This document shows positions 16,155-24,161 of a stretch of DNA of 53,315 bases, one piece after another. Origin of the DNA: Bradyrhizobium elkanii WSM2783. Its GTDB lineage: Bacteria > Pseudomonadota > Alphaproteobacteria > Rhizobiales > Xanthobacteraceae. The stretch spans positions 1-53,315 of the forward strand of contig NZ_AXAP01000034.1 of assembly GCF_000472865.1 (NCBI RefSeq), in the 5' to 3' direction. The stretch's first letter is position 1. Each line of letters opens with the position of its first letter. The notes under the pieces were generated by a model. It was not told the DNA's origin and searched no databases. It was given only the letters and a program-made list of their open reading frames with translations. The translations under genes were made by a program, and so were the position numbers.

Positions 16155-16351
16155 CTGCGTGCCCATTGCGCGGCTGATTCCCGAGTTCCGGGGAAACCAG
16201 TCGCCGTGGGCGGCCCCAGACTCTCCCTCCTCTCGCCTTGCTTTGGTCACACCTGGCTGGAGTCGTGGGGCTGGGCAGAGGATGGTTGACGTAGTGTTAA
16301 TCCGCCGGCCGCTTCCAGAGCGGGTGGCATTGGACTGAAGATGGAGCGCCA

Positions 16352-17302
16352 ATGCTTTCCACGCTGAACACTAATCCTGCTAAAGAATCCGATCCGCACG
16401 ATGTTTTCGTGATCGACCCCGAAGTCGTTCTCGCCGCGCGTGGAGATCGTGTACCGCCAACGCCGCCTGCCGAAGTGAACCAGACGCCGGCACCGCAGAG
16501 CTACGTGACATCCGGCGCCTCGGCGCCATCGCTCGATACCGCCTTTCGCGTCACAGCCAGCGATCACATCCAGCTCCCGAGCGAGCCTTCGCCGTTCGCC
16601 AAATGGGCCAAGCGCGCCGCCATGGGCTTCCTGTTCGCTCTGCTCAGCGCTTTCGCGGCGGCAGCCTGGAAGCATCATGGCGATACTGCCAAGCAGATGA
16701 TTGCGGACTGGATACCGCAGGTCTCGTTGCTGTCGTCGTTGTCCTCGTCACCGTCGGGTAAGGCGACGGCGCCCGCCGAGCAATTGGCCCCGCCCGCCGA
16801 TCAGGCCGCGACAGACCAATCAGCCTCACCCGCCGTTCAAACCGCCTCAACCGATCAGGCGGTCGCTCAGCCGGACACCCCTGCTCAGGCACAGCCAGCG
16901 CAAGCCGCCGCGCCGACCACGGCCGCCGCCCTCTCTGCTGATTCCTCACAGTTGTTGCAGTCGATGGCGCACGATCTCGCGACGATGGGCCAACAGATCG
17001 AGCAACTCAAAGCCAGCATCGCGCAGCTCAAGGCTGGCCAGGATCAGATCGCCCGCGACATCGCCAGGAATTCTGAGGCCAGGGTGTCGGCACAAGCCGT
17101 GCAGCCGCGCGCCGCGCCGCCGCCGCGGCCGGTCGCAGCGCCCGTGCGCAGGCCGAAGCCGCCGACATATCCGCCCGCGCAAACCGCCGCTGCAGCTCCG
17201 CCCCTGCCGCCACCATCAGCGCCGGCGCCGTTGCAAACGGTGCCCGAGCCACCGGCGCAGGATGGCGGACCGGTGGTGCGGCCGCCGATGCCGGTGCGAT
17301 AG
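16352..17302 (+). CDS. Membrane-anchored coiled-coil protein, paralogue of the gene at 2488
   Basis: Exactly as long as the protein at 2488-3438 (316 residues) and with the same plan: polar N-terminal part, one membrane span near 90-107 (GFLFALLSAFAAAAW), a W-I-P-Q motif after it, a Pro/Gln/Ala linker, a coiled coil at about 195-240 (QLLQSMAHDLATMGQQIEQL) and a basic then Pro-rich tail. The coiled-coil pattern (LxxIAxxLxxxxxxxEQLK) matches the other copy. Function unknown. The repeated occurrence in one region argues for a real conserved family. Confidence 0.65.
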   Translation: MLSTLNTNPAKESDPHDVFVIDPEVVLAARGDRVPPTPPAEVNQTPAPQSYVTSGASAPSLDTAFRVTASDHIQLPSEPSPFAKWAKRAAMGFLFALLSAFAAAAWKHHGDTAKQMIADWIPQVSLLSSLSSSPSGKATAPAEQLAPPADQAATDQSASPAVQTASTDQAVAQPDTPAQAQPAQAAAPTTAAALSADSSQLLQSMAHDLATMGQQIEQLKASIAQLKAGQDQIARDIARNSEARVSAQAVQPRAAPPPRPVAAPVRRPKPPTYPPAQTAAAAPPLPPPSAPAPLQTVPEPPAQDGGPVVRPPMPVR

Positions 17303-17328
17303 CTCTCGTCAGCTAGTGCGATAGCTCA

Positions 17329-17514
17329 TCAGCTCTGGTGGGGGCCGCGCATGATCTTCATGGCGGCTTCGATGTGGCGCCATTCACGGGCCTCGTCGGC
17401 CTCGCCCTGGCTCTCGCAGGCTTGCGCCTTCTGCGCCGCCCGGGCGATCGCCTCAAAGCCGTGCTGCTCCAACATCTGCCGCGCGATCACGTGAATCTGC
17501 GTCTCTGGCATCAT
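17329..17514 (-). CDS. Small helical hypothetical protein
   Basis: A 61-residue product, mostly alpha-helical and charged (ETQIHVIARQMLEQHGFEAI, AQKAQACESQGEADEAREW), with no membrane or signal segment. It is convergent with the coiled-coil gene that ends at 17302. The composition is protein-like and I recall small relatives in Bradyrhizobium annotated as hypothetical, but no function is known. Confidence 0.55.
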   Translation of the reverse strand: MMPETQIHVIARQMLEQHGFEAIARAAQKAQACESQGEADEAREWRHIEAAMKIMRGPHQS

Positions 17515-17724
17515 GTCGCTCTCCCGATGTTGCCTGCGCCGGTCGTCACACTGTCCTGGTTGGCCGCAGTTGGTTCTAAACCGGCGAACGACAACGACGT
17601 TCCCAGGACCTGGGCTGATCGGTCATTTTCCGATTGTTAAGCAAAGTCCGGCGCATGGGGCCGCTTGGCAAAAATTTTCCACAATTGCTTCTAGAAAAGT
17701 CTGCATCGAAAAGGAGAACCTCCG

Positions 17725-17979
17725 ATGCGGATCGCAGCAGTGATCTTCGCAGGTTCGGTGGCTGCGCTTGCGCATTTTGCCACGCCGGTCCTCGCGAAGA
17801 ACTCGGAAACCCAGCCCGACGCCCAGAAGGCCGACGAGAATCGGGCTACATCGCCCTGCCGCGCCTATCAAAAGGCAGCCGACGGTTCATGGCAGCAGAT
17901 GCCCTGCCAGGAGATGGGCGCGCCTGCCGAGACCAAGCGCAAATCGGCCACCGGAAATTCGGATCAGCGAACGCGCTAG
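17725..17979 (+). CDS. Small secreted protein
   Basis: The 84-residue product has a signal peptide (RIAAVIFAGSVAALAHFATPVLA, cleavage near residue 24) and a polar mature part with two Cys, SPCRAYQKAADGSW and MPCQEMG, that probably form a disulfide. AAGGAGAACC precedes ATG 17725. The protein is polar and probably disordered apart from the Cys-bridged loop. Function unknown. Confidence 0.65.
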   Translation: MRIAAVIFAGSVAALAHFATPVLAKNSETQPDAQKADENRATSPCRAYQKAADGSWQQMPCQEMGAPAETKRKSATGNSDQRTR

Positions 17980-17999
17980 TTAAGGGCCCTCGCCTCAAC

Positions 18000-18590
18000 T
18001 CAGTAAGGCGGCTTCTTGCGCGCCCGCTGCTCCTTGGCGGCTTCGACCCACCATATGAGATCATCGGCAAAGCGCGGAAAGGCCCGCTCCAGCGCCTTGC
18101 CGCCCTCGCCGATCGGCTTTCCATCCGCCGACAGCGTCTGCCCGATCGGTCCGACGCCGATCGTGCTTGAAATCACCACCATGCCCATCTCGGAGAGCGT
18201 GCCATGCCAGGCGGTCGCGGCACGCGCGCCGGAGAGACGTCCGGCGGAATAGCTTGCGATCGCGGCAGGCCGCCAGAACCACTCCTCCAGGAAATGATCG
18301 GTGAGGTTCTTCAGCCCCGGCTGGATGCCCCAATTGTATTCGCCGGTGATGAACACGAAGCCGTCGGCCTCGCGGATTTGGCCCGCAAGCTTCTCCAGCG
18401 CAGCGGGCGCCGTGCCCTTCGGATACTCCTTGTACATGCGGTCGAGCATGGGCAATCCGACCCCCTTCGCGTCGATGAATTCGACGTCCTCGCCGCGGGC
18501 GCGCAGGCCCTCGACCACGAAGCTTGCAAGCCGAATGCCCATGCGGTCGGAGCGATAGGAGCCGTAGAAGACGAGGATACGATGGGCCAT
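18000..18590 (-). CDS. NADPH-dependent FMN reductase family protein
   Basis: The 196-residue protein has the flavodoxin-like fold of NADPH-dependent FMN/quinone reductases: the phosphate-binding start LVFYGSYRSDRMG, the GEYNWGIQPGLKN motif in the usual GEYN position around residue 85, and ARAATAWHGTLSEMG. These enzymes reduce flavins, quinones or azo compounds in the cytoplasm. It is convergent with the secreted protein at 17725. ATG 18590 is preferred over the GTG three codons upstream. The substrate is unknown. Confidence 0.8.
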   Translation of the reverse strand: MAHRILVFYGSYRSDRMGIRLASFVVEGLRARGEDVEFIDAKGVGLPMLDRMYKEYPKGTAPAALEKLAGQIREADGFVFITGEYNWGIQPGLKNLTDHFLEEWFWRPAAIASYSAGRLSGARAATAWHGTLSEMGMVVISSTIGVGPIGQTLSADGKPIGEGGKALERAFPRFADDLIWWVEAAKEQRARKKPPY

Positions 18591-18688
18591 GCCGGTCACT
18601 CCGATCGGAAAACGTAAACGCGGATTTAATCCGCGCTGGTTACCATGGAGCTGAACGCTCCTCTATCGTCCAGAATGGCACCAGTCAC

Positions 18689-20773
18689 ATGAAAATCGGA
18701 ACCCTCTTGACGACCGCCATCGTCTCGCTCTCCACCGTGGGCGGTGGACTGGCCCTCTACGTCGCGGTCTCGAAATACCAGACCATGGAGAACGTATCGG
18801 CAGCGCAGGAGCGGCTCGCAATCGTTCGCGCCATCAGTGACATCCCGCGCTATCTTAATTCGGAGCGTGGCTTTGCCACCAACATCCTGTTTGGGCCACC
18901 GGTGGTCGATCCGAAGCAGCGGGCCGATCTGAACGAGAAGGTGCGCACGGCGACCGATCGCGCCCGCGACAAGATGATGGCGCTGCGTAAAGCGCTGCCC
19001 GGTTCGCTCGAGGATGGCGGAGCGATCGGCGCCGGCATCGATGGGGTGAACGCAAAATTCAACGCGTTGCGCGAGGCGATGGACAAGGCGATCGACGGCC
19101 CGGCGGAAGCGCGCAAGGACGCCGCCAAGAAGATCGTCGCCGACAATGCAGTGCTCAACAATGCCGCAGCCTCCCTGCTCGACGGCCAGGTGCGCAAGTT
19201 GGCCCTGATCGACGGCGACGCCTATCGGCAGTCGGTCTACGCGAATATCGCCTGGTCGCTGCGCGATGTCGGCGGCTTCAATGCAAGCCAGCACAAGAAC
19301 CTTGTCGGCGCCAGGCGCGCGGCGACCGAGACCGAGAAGGTCGATCTCGCTCGCGCCCAGGGGCGCGCGGATCAGGTGCTGATGTCACTGCAGGAACTGC
19401 GTGGCAATCCCAACCTGCCCGCCAACGTCGCAGTCGCACTCGACCGCATGAACGAGGCCTATGTCGAGCGGTTCGGCAAGGAGCTAAAGCTCGTGAAGGA
19501 AGGTGCGGCCAGCGGCAAGTACGAGCACGATGTCGATGCCTTCTACGTGGAATCGCAGCACGGGCTCAATTCGATCATCGGGGTGCGCGACGCCTTCTAC
19601 GATAATGCCGAGCAGGTGCTCTCTTCCGCCTACTCCTCTGCGCGTGTCAGCTTCCTGGTCGCGCTCGCCGGCCTGATCGCCGTGGTCGCGGCGAGCATTG
19701 CGCTGGTCATGATGGTGCGACGCCGGATCTGCAGGCCAATCGTGCAATTGACCGCCAGGATGTCGCGGCTTGCTGCCGGCGACGTTGCGGACGAGATCGC
19801 GGGCGCCGAGCGCAGCGATGAGATCGGCGCAATGGCGCAGGCCGTACGCGTCTTCAAGGACAACATGATCAAGGCCGATCGCCTCGCGGCGGAGAAGGAA
19901 GCCGAGAACCAGGTCAAGATGCGCCGCGCGCAAGTGCTCGACAACCTGACTCACACGTTCGAGGCGAAGGTCAGCGAGCTCGTCGGCGGGCTCTCGGCCG
20001 CCTCTGCCACTATGGAGGAGACCGCACAGTCGATGTCCTCCACGGCGTCCGCCACCAACCGGCAGGCCGCTGTCGTAGCGACGGCCTCCGACCAAACCTC
20101 GACCAATGTGCAGACGGTTGCCAGCGCGACCGAAGAGCTGACGTCCTCGATCTCGGAAATCGGGCGCCAGGTCACGCAGTCGACCGAGATCGCGGCACGC
20201 GCCGTGGAGAACGCCCGCCGCACCGGCGACACCGCCCGCTCGCTTGCCGAGGGCGCGCAGAAGATCGGCGATGTCGTCACGCTGATCCAGAACATCGCGG
20301 CGCAGACCAACCTGCTGGCCCTGAACGCGACGATCGAGGCCGCGCGCGCCGGGGATGCCGGACGCGGCTTTGCCGTGGTCGCCTCGGAGGTGAAGTCGCT
20401 GGCCGGCCAGACTGCGAAGGCGACCACCGAAATTTCCGAGCAGATCGCCACCATTCAAGCCGCAAGCGATGAGACGGTGAAAGCGATCCAGAACGTCGTC
20501 GACGTCATCACCGAGATCGACCAGATCGGCACCGCGATCGCCGCCGCGATCGAGGAACAAGGCTCGGCCACCAAGGAGATCTCGCGCAGCGTGCAGGAAG
20601 CGGCGCGTGGCACGCAGGACGTCAATTCGAACATTTCCGGTGTCCAGCGCGCCGCCGACGACACCGGAGCCGCCGCCAGCCAGGTCCTTGGCGCCGCCGA
20701 ACAGCTTTCCGCGCAGTCGCGCGACCTCGCCGGCCAGGTCAACCGCTTCCTCGCGGAAGTCCGGGCGGCGTAG
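18689..20773 (+). CDS. Methyl-accepting chemotaxis protein
   Basis: The 694-residue chemoreceptor has an N-terminal membrane span (LTTAIVSLSTVGGGLALYVA), a periplasmic helical sensor of about 300 residues, a second span near 320-343, a HAMP domain (about 343-395) and a cytoplasmic signalling domain with the hairpin tip IQNIAAQTNLLALNATIEAA near residues 533-553, the site contacting CheA and CheW. It relays ligand binding to flagellar bias. ATG 18689 is the start of the membrane span; the open frame back to 18524 overlaps the divergent gene. The ligand is unknown; the sensor is not a classic PAS or Cache by eye. Confidence 0.9.
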   Translation: MKIGTLLTTAIVSLSTVGGGLALYVAVSKYQTMENVSAAQERLAIVRAISDIPRYLNSERGFATNILFGPPVVDPKQRADLNEKVRTATDRARDKMMALRKALPGSLEDGGAIGAGIDGVNAKFNALREAMDKAIDGPAEARKDAAKKIVADNAVLNNAAASLLDGQVRKLALIDGDAYRQSVYANIAWSLRDVGGFNASQHKNLVGARRAATETEKVDLARAQGRADQVLMSLQELRGNPNLPANVAVALDRMNEAYVERFGKELKLVKEGAASGKYEHDVDAFYVESQHGLNSIIGVRDAFYDNAEQVLSSAYSSARVSFLVALAGLIAVVAASIALVMMVRRRICRPIVQLTARMSRLAAGDVADEIAGAERSDEIGAMAQAVRVFKDNMIKADRLAAEKEAENQVKMRRAQVLDNLTHTFEAKVSELVGGLSAASATMEETAQSMSSTASATNRQAAVVATASDQTSTNVQTVASATEELTSSISEIGRQVTQSTEIAARAVENARRTGDTARSLAEGAQKIGDVVTLIQNIAAQTNLLALNATIEAARAGDAGRGFAVVASEVKSLAGQTAKATTEISEQIATIQAASDETVKAIQNVVDVITEIDQIGTAIAAAIEEQGSATKEISRSVQEAARGTQDVNSNISGVQRAADDTGAAASQVLGAAEQLSAQSRDLAGQVNRFLAEVRAA

Positions 20774-20892
20774 TCGCGGGTATGGCTTGTCGATTTGGCG
20801 GAGGAATCCGTGCGCTATCAACTTGATTGGCGCAAGATTCCGATATCCAATCCGCTCGGCTATTTTGGCAAATCAAATAGGGAGAGAAGCCC

Positions 20893-21141
20893 ATGCTCAA
20901 ACGGATATTGTTGGTAGCGGTCGTCACCACCTTTGCGATCGGCTCGGCATTCGCGCAGGAGTCCTGCGAGACCAAGGCCGTCGGCAAGGACGGCAAACCG
21001 CTGTCGGGCGCGGCAAAGACCTCGTTCATGAAGAAATGCACCACCGAGTCCTGCGAGGCCAAAGCGGTCGGGTCCGATGGCAAGAAGCTCGCCGGCGCCG
21101 CCAAGACCAGCTTCATGAAGAAGTGCCAGAGCGGCGCATAA
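20893..21141 (+). CDS. PsiF-repeat secreted protein
   Basis: The 82-residue protein has a signal peptide (LKRILLVAVVTTFAIGSAFAQ) and two near-identical 27-residue PsiF repeats, each with a Cys at both ends: ESCETKAVGKDGKPLSGAAK and ESCEAKAVGSDGKKLAGAAK, followed by TSFMKKC. PsiF was named from a phosphate-starvation-inducible E. coli gene, but the biochemical role is unknown. GGGAGAGAAG is 8 bases upstream. A 67-bp dispersed repeat begins 10 bp after the stop. Confidence 0.85.
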   Translation: MLKRILLVAVVTTFAIGSAFAQESCETKAVGKDGKPLSGAAKTSFMKKCTTESCEAKAVGSDGKKLAGAAKTSFMKKCQSGA

Positions 21142-21150
21142 CCGCGCAGT

Positions 21151-21217
21151 CTAGATTCTTGTTTTGACGCGTTTTCTTCACGCGAACCGGTGTCCACTTC
21201 GCTCGAAAACGCTCTAG
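21151..21217. repeat. 67-bp dispersed repeat, copy A (CTAGAAT...CGCTCTAG)
   Basis: Flanked by CTAG at both ends. An identical, reverse-complement copy lies at 45352-45418, with no mismatch over all 67 bases by eye. Non-coding. Confidence 0.85.
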
Positions 21218-21222
21218 CTGAT

Positions 21223-22167
21223 TCAGGATCGCCGCGACCTCGAAAGAGTCTCCGATGGCGATTCGCCGAAATGCGCCCGATATATCCTGGAGAAGTCGCT
21301 GAGGTGCCAAAAGCCACAGGCGAGTGCACAGGCCTTGACGCTATGGGTGCCGGCCAAGAGGTTTTGGCGAACGAGCCACAGCCGCCGCAGGCGGAGATAT
21401 CGGTGCAGGCTCATCCCCCGATAGCGCTGCACCGCATCGTGCATGGTACGCACTGACACGCCGATCTCCCTGGCAAGATCGCTGCTGTAAATCGGCTGCG
21501 CGAGCTCGCTGGACAGGACCGCCTGCACATCCTTGAAAACCTTGAACTGCCGCGCAGCGTTCGCCCGCGCCGTCCACTTTGCCGGCACGACCTCCGCGAA
21601 CGCATGATCGATCGCGGCCATCAGGGATTCGCGGATCGCGACCGCTACTCCGGGAACCTCAGGCGCCTCGGCCAAATGCGGCGCGATCGCCAGGATCTCC
21701 CGCACCAGCTGGCGCAGCCGCCGTTTCGCCGTCTCGCTGGTTTCATAGAGATTGAAGCTCAGCCCGGTCTTCGGCCACCCGCGATCCTCGACCTTGGGCT
21801 TGAAAACGATCGAGGCATACTGCCGGGGGGTTCTCTCAAGTGCGCTATAGGCGGCCCCGCCGCTGCCAATCACCAGCAACGACCGATCGTGCTCGATACC
21901 ATTGAAGCGAATGGCGGTGCCCTCATCCATCGGGAACCCGACGGCGGTCGTGTTCGGCGCCAACTGCACGTCGATGACCCGCGGAAACGCCTTCGTGTAG
22001 TTCAGGTCGCAACCCGGCAAGTTCAGGATGGTTTGCTCGGCCGAAATATCCCGGGCGAGCGGAATGCACTCCACCTGCACGTTTCGAATAAAGCTCCGAA
22101 ACGTGTCGATATCATCGAACCGAAATATCTTCGGCACCAGCGTTGGCGCCGGTGAATGATCGTTCAT
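21223..22167 (-). CDS. AraC family transcriptional regulator
   Basis: The 314-residue protein has an unclassified N-terminal sensor domain (about 1-190) and a C-terminal AraC-type double helix-turn-helix (about 210-310): YSSDLAREIGVSVRTMHDAV is the first helix-turn-helix and ACGFWHLSDFSRIYRAHFGE the second, ending ESPSETL, the typical AraC close. It is divergent from the DUF2336 gene at 22471 with a 303-bp spacer, so it may control that run of genes, although this is only positional. The effector is unknown. Confidence 0.85.
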   Translation of the reverse strand: MNDHSPAPTLVPKIFRFDDIDTFRSFIRNVQVECIPLARDISAEQTILNLPGCDLNYTKAFPRVIDVQLAPNTTAVGFPMDEGTAIRFNGIEHDRSLLVIGSGGAAYSALERTPRQYASIVFKPKVEDRGWPKTGLSFNLYETSETAKRRLRQLVREILAIAPHLAEAPEVPGVAVAIRESLMAAIDHAFAEVVPAKWTARANAARQFKVFKDVQAVLSSELAQPIYSSDLAREIGVSVRTMHDAVQRYRGMSLHRYLRLRRLWLVRQNLLAGTHSVKACALACGFWHLSDFSRIYRAHFGESPSETLSRSRRS

Positions 22168-22470
22168 TTAAAATAGTTCTTGTAAGAGCAACACCAGTCG
22201 AGGGCACGGCAATCATGCCGCGCTGCAAAAAAGCGGCGATCTTCGCTCGACGACTCGTCTCGTACTCTTCTCCAATCTCCACCCAGTTGGAGCGCAGTGA
22301 CTGCGAAAGACAACGTGGCAAAATACCATTGCCGAATTTCGATACTGTTTTCTGGTAGAATCGTAAAGGGCGCACAACCCTAAAAGACCAATTTACAGTG
22401 GTAATTAACAATCTAGGCGCGAAATCGGCTGAGGGACAGCGACGTCCTGCAGCGGATTATTGGTGCCGCC
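22168..22470. other. Divergent intergenic region between araC-type and DUF2336 genes
   Basis: No gene seen. The stretch near 22340-22440 is AT-richer than its surroundings and presumably carries the promoters of both directions. I cannot define the boxes with confidence. Confidence 0.4.
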
Positions 22471-23604
22471 ATGACTGCCATTGCCTCGACTGAGCTTATT
22501 GCAGAACTCGAAGATGTTGTCAGAGCCGGTTCGCCCGAACGCCGCATCCGGATATTGCGGCAGGTGGCGAGCCTGTTCCTCGCCGACGCCGACCGGCTCA
22601 GCGAGCACCAGATCGAAATATTCGACGACGTCCTGGTCCGTCTGATCGGGGCGGTCGAAGCACGCACGCTGACCAAACTCAGCGCCCCCCTTGCCGATTT
22701 GAGGTCGGCCCCGAGGGAGGCGGTGCGCCGCCTCGCCCAGCACGAAGACGCGGCCGTCGCCGTCCCGATCCTTCGAAAATGCGAATGCCTGTCTGAGGAC
22801 GACCTCATCGAGGTCATCAGGACCCGCGGCGAAAAGCACCTCGGCGCCATCGCCGGACGCAGCGCGGTGAGCCGCAGGCTCACGGATGCCCTGCTGATGC
22901 GCGGCGATGCCGCCATCTGCGGCGTCCTCGCAAGGAATCCCGGCGCGCAGTTCTCTGTTGTGGGCTTCGCGACCCTGGTCGATATGGCCCTGCGCGACGA
23001 TGATATCGCCGACGCGCTGGTGCAGCGGCCGGATCTTCCGCGCGATGTGCTTTGCGAGTTGGTGGCGAAGTGCAGCCCCTCCGCGCAGGCCCGCCTGCTC
23101 AAGACCGCGCCGCCCGAGCGGCATGTCGCGATCAGAACGCTGATCGAAGAGACCGCCGCGCGCGGGCGCGCCCGCAAGCCTGTTGCCGTGGACTATTCCG
23201 AGGCAAAGGCGACGGTGCTCGCGCTCAACAATGCCGGCCAGTTGAACGATTCCATCGTCAACCGTTTTGCGATCCGGCGCGACCACCCCAGTGTCATCGC
23301 CGCGCTGTCGCTGCTGGCAACCGTCCCGATCGAAACCATCGAGCCCCTGCTGGAGACGGAGGATTGCTACGGCCTGATCCTCGCATGCCGGGCGTCGCGG
23401 CTCGATTGGCAGACCGCGGTTGCCATCATCAGGAGCCGCAAGGGCGTCAAGCCGGTTTCGCCGCAACAACTCGAACAGGCCAAGGAGGCCTTTGACACGC
23501 TTTCGCTTTCCACCGCGCAGCGCGCCATCCGCTTCGGATCCGTAAGCGACATCGGCGCCAGGCCCTTGTCTGCCGATACAGCTTCAGTTGGGGGAGTGCA
23601 TTGA
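22471..23604 (+). CDS. DUF2336 domain-containing protein
   Basis: The 377-residue protein matches DUF2336, helical HEAT-like proteins found mainly in alphaproteobacteria. Marks are an N-terminal helix pair (RRIRILRQVASLFLADADRL, EHQIEIFDDVL), LAPLADLRSAPREAVRRLAQ-type repeats and the recurring VRRLAQHEDAAVAVPIL pattern; the rest is all-helical with repeated RLLxxAPPERHVAIR units. The function is unknown. The stop overlaps the start of the next gene by one base (TGATG), and the gene heads the run PilZ, 63-aa protein, HD-GYP. The long solenoid suggests a protein-protein scaffold. Confidence 0.8.
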   Translation: MTAIASTELIAELEDVVRAGSPERRIRILRQVASLFLADADRLSEHQIEIFDDVLVRLIGAVEARTLTKLSAPLADLRSAPREAVRRLAQHEDAAVAVPILRKCECLSEDDLIEVIRTRGEKHLGAIAGRSAVSRRLTDALLMRGDAAICGVLARNPGAQFSVVGFATLVDMALRDDDIADALVQRPDLPRDVLCELVAKCSPSAQARLLKTAPPERHVAIRTLIEETAARGRARKPVAVDYSEAKATVLALNNAGQLNDSIVNRFAIRRDHPSVIAALSLLATVPIETIEPLLETEDCYGLILACRASRLDWQTAVAIIRSRKGVKPVSPQQLEQAKEAFDTLSLSTAQRAIRFGSVSDIGARPLSADTASVGGVH

Positions 23605-23906
23605 TGGCTTATGGAAACCGAAAAGCCGAGCGCGTTCATTTCGAGCACCGCTATCCGGTCAACCTGATGGGCGTTGACGGCACCTGGCAACGAAGCTGCG
23701 TTCTTCTCGACGTGTCGCAGACCGGCGCCAAGCTCGAGGTCGACGGCCCGCTCGACGTGCTGCGGGCGCAGGAATTCTTCCTGATCCTGTCATCGAGAGG
23801 ACTTGCGTTCCGGCGCTGCGAACTGATCCGGGTCGACGGGATGCAGATCGGTGTGAAGTTTGTCGCCGAACGAAAGAAGAAAGGGCGCGCCATCATTCCA
23901 AAGTGA
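23604..23906 (+). CDS. PilZ domain protein (putative c-di-GMP receptor)
   Basis: The 100-residue protein is a stand-alone PilZ domain. It has the RxxxR arginine pair near the N-terminus (RKAER) and the second signature D-V-S-Q-T-G (LLDVSQTGAKLEV), the two elements that wrap around cyclic di-GMP. Its ATG overlaps the DUF2336 stop, a sign of coupled translation. With a phosphodiesterase two genes on, it should sense c-di-GMP in a local circuit. Whether it binds the dinucleotide is untested. Confidence 0.85.
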   Translation: MAYGNRKAERVHFEHRYPVNLMGVDGTWQRSCVLLDVSQTGAKLEVDGPLDVLRAQEFFLILSSRGLAFRRCELIRVDGMQIGVKFVAERKKKGRAIIPK

Positions 23907-23945
23907 GCATGCCCGCCACACAATTTTCCCAGGGAGGAACGACCG

Positions 23946-24137
23946 ATGACCGTCCACAAGATCGCAGCCTTCTCCGTCACCACGAATTGCGCGGAGCCGC
24001 TGCGCGGAATCGTCGAGATCGACATGGCCGGAAAGACGCTGCGATTCGAACTCAACGAGCATGTCGCGCACAGTCTCTGCAGTGACCTCGATCATTTTCT
24101 CACCCAGGCCGAGCAGCGCGCCTTCGACAACATCTGA
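23946..24137 (+). CDS. 63-residue hypothetical protein in the c-di-GMP run
   Basis: The product starts MTVHKIAAFSVTTNCAEPLR and continues with VEIDMAGKTLRFELNEHVAH and a final helix; the first half looks like beta strands and the end is acidic. No family is recognised. GGGAGGAACG lies just before ATG 23946, so it is well translated, and it lies 39 bp after the PilZ stop and 24 bp before the HD-GYP start. It may be a small partner of the PilZ or HD-GYP protein; this is inference from position. Confidence 0.6.
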   Translation: MTVHKIAAFSVTTNCAEPLRGIVEIDMAGKTLRFELNEHVAHSLCSDLDHFLTQAEQRAFDNI

Positions 24138-24161
24138 AGCAATGCCGGCAACACCATCTCG

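Noticed and set aside
18626..19294. 222-residue minus-strand frame opposite the chemoreceptor
   Set aside because: Mirror of a strong coding frame in GC-rich DNA; Asp/Arg/His-rich composition and no start signal.
19484..20821. 445-residue minus-strand frame opposite the chemoreceptor
   Set aside because: Arises from the third-position GC pattern of the real gene; no domain and unnatural Arg/Gly/Asp composition.
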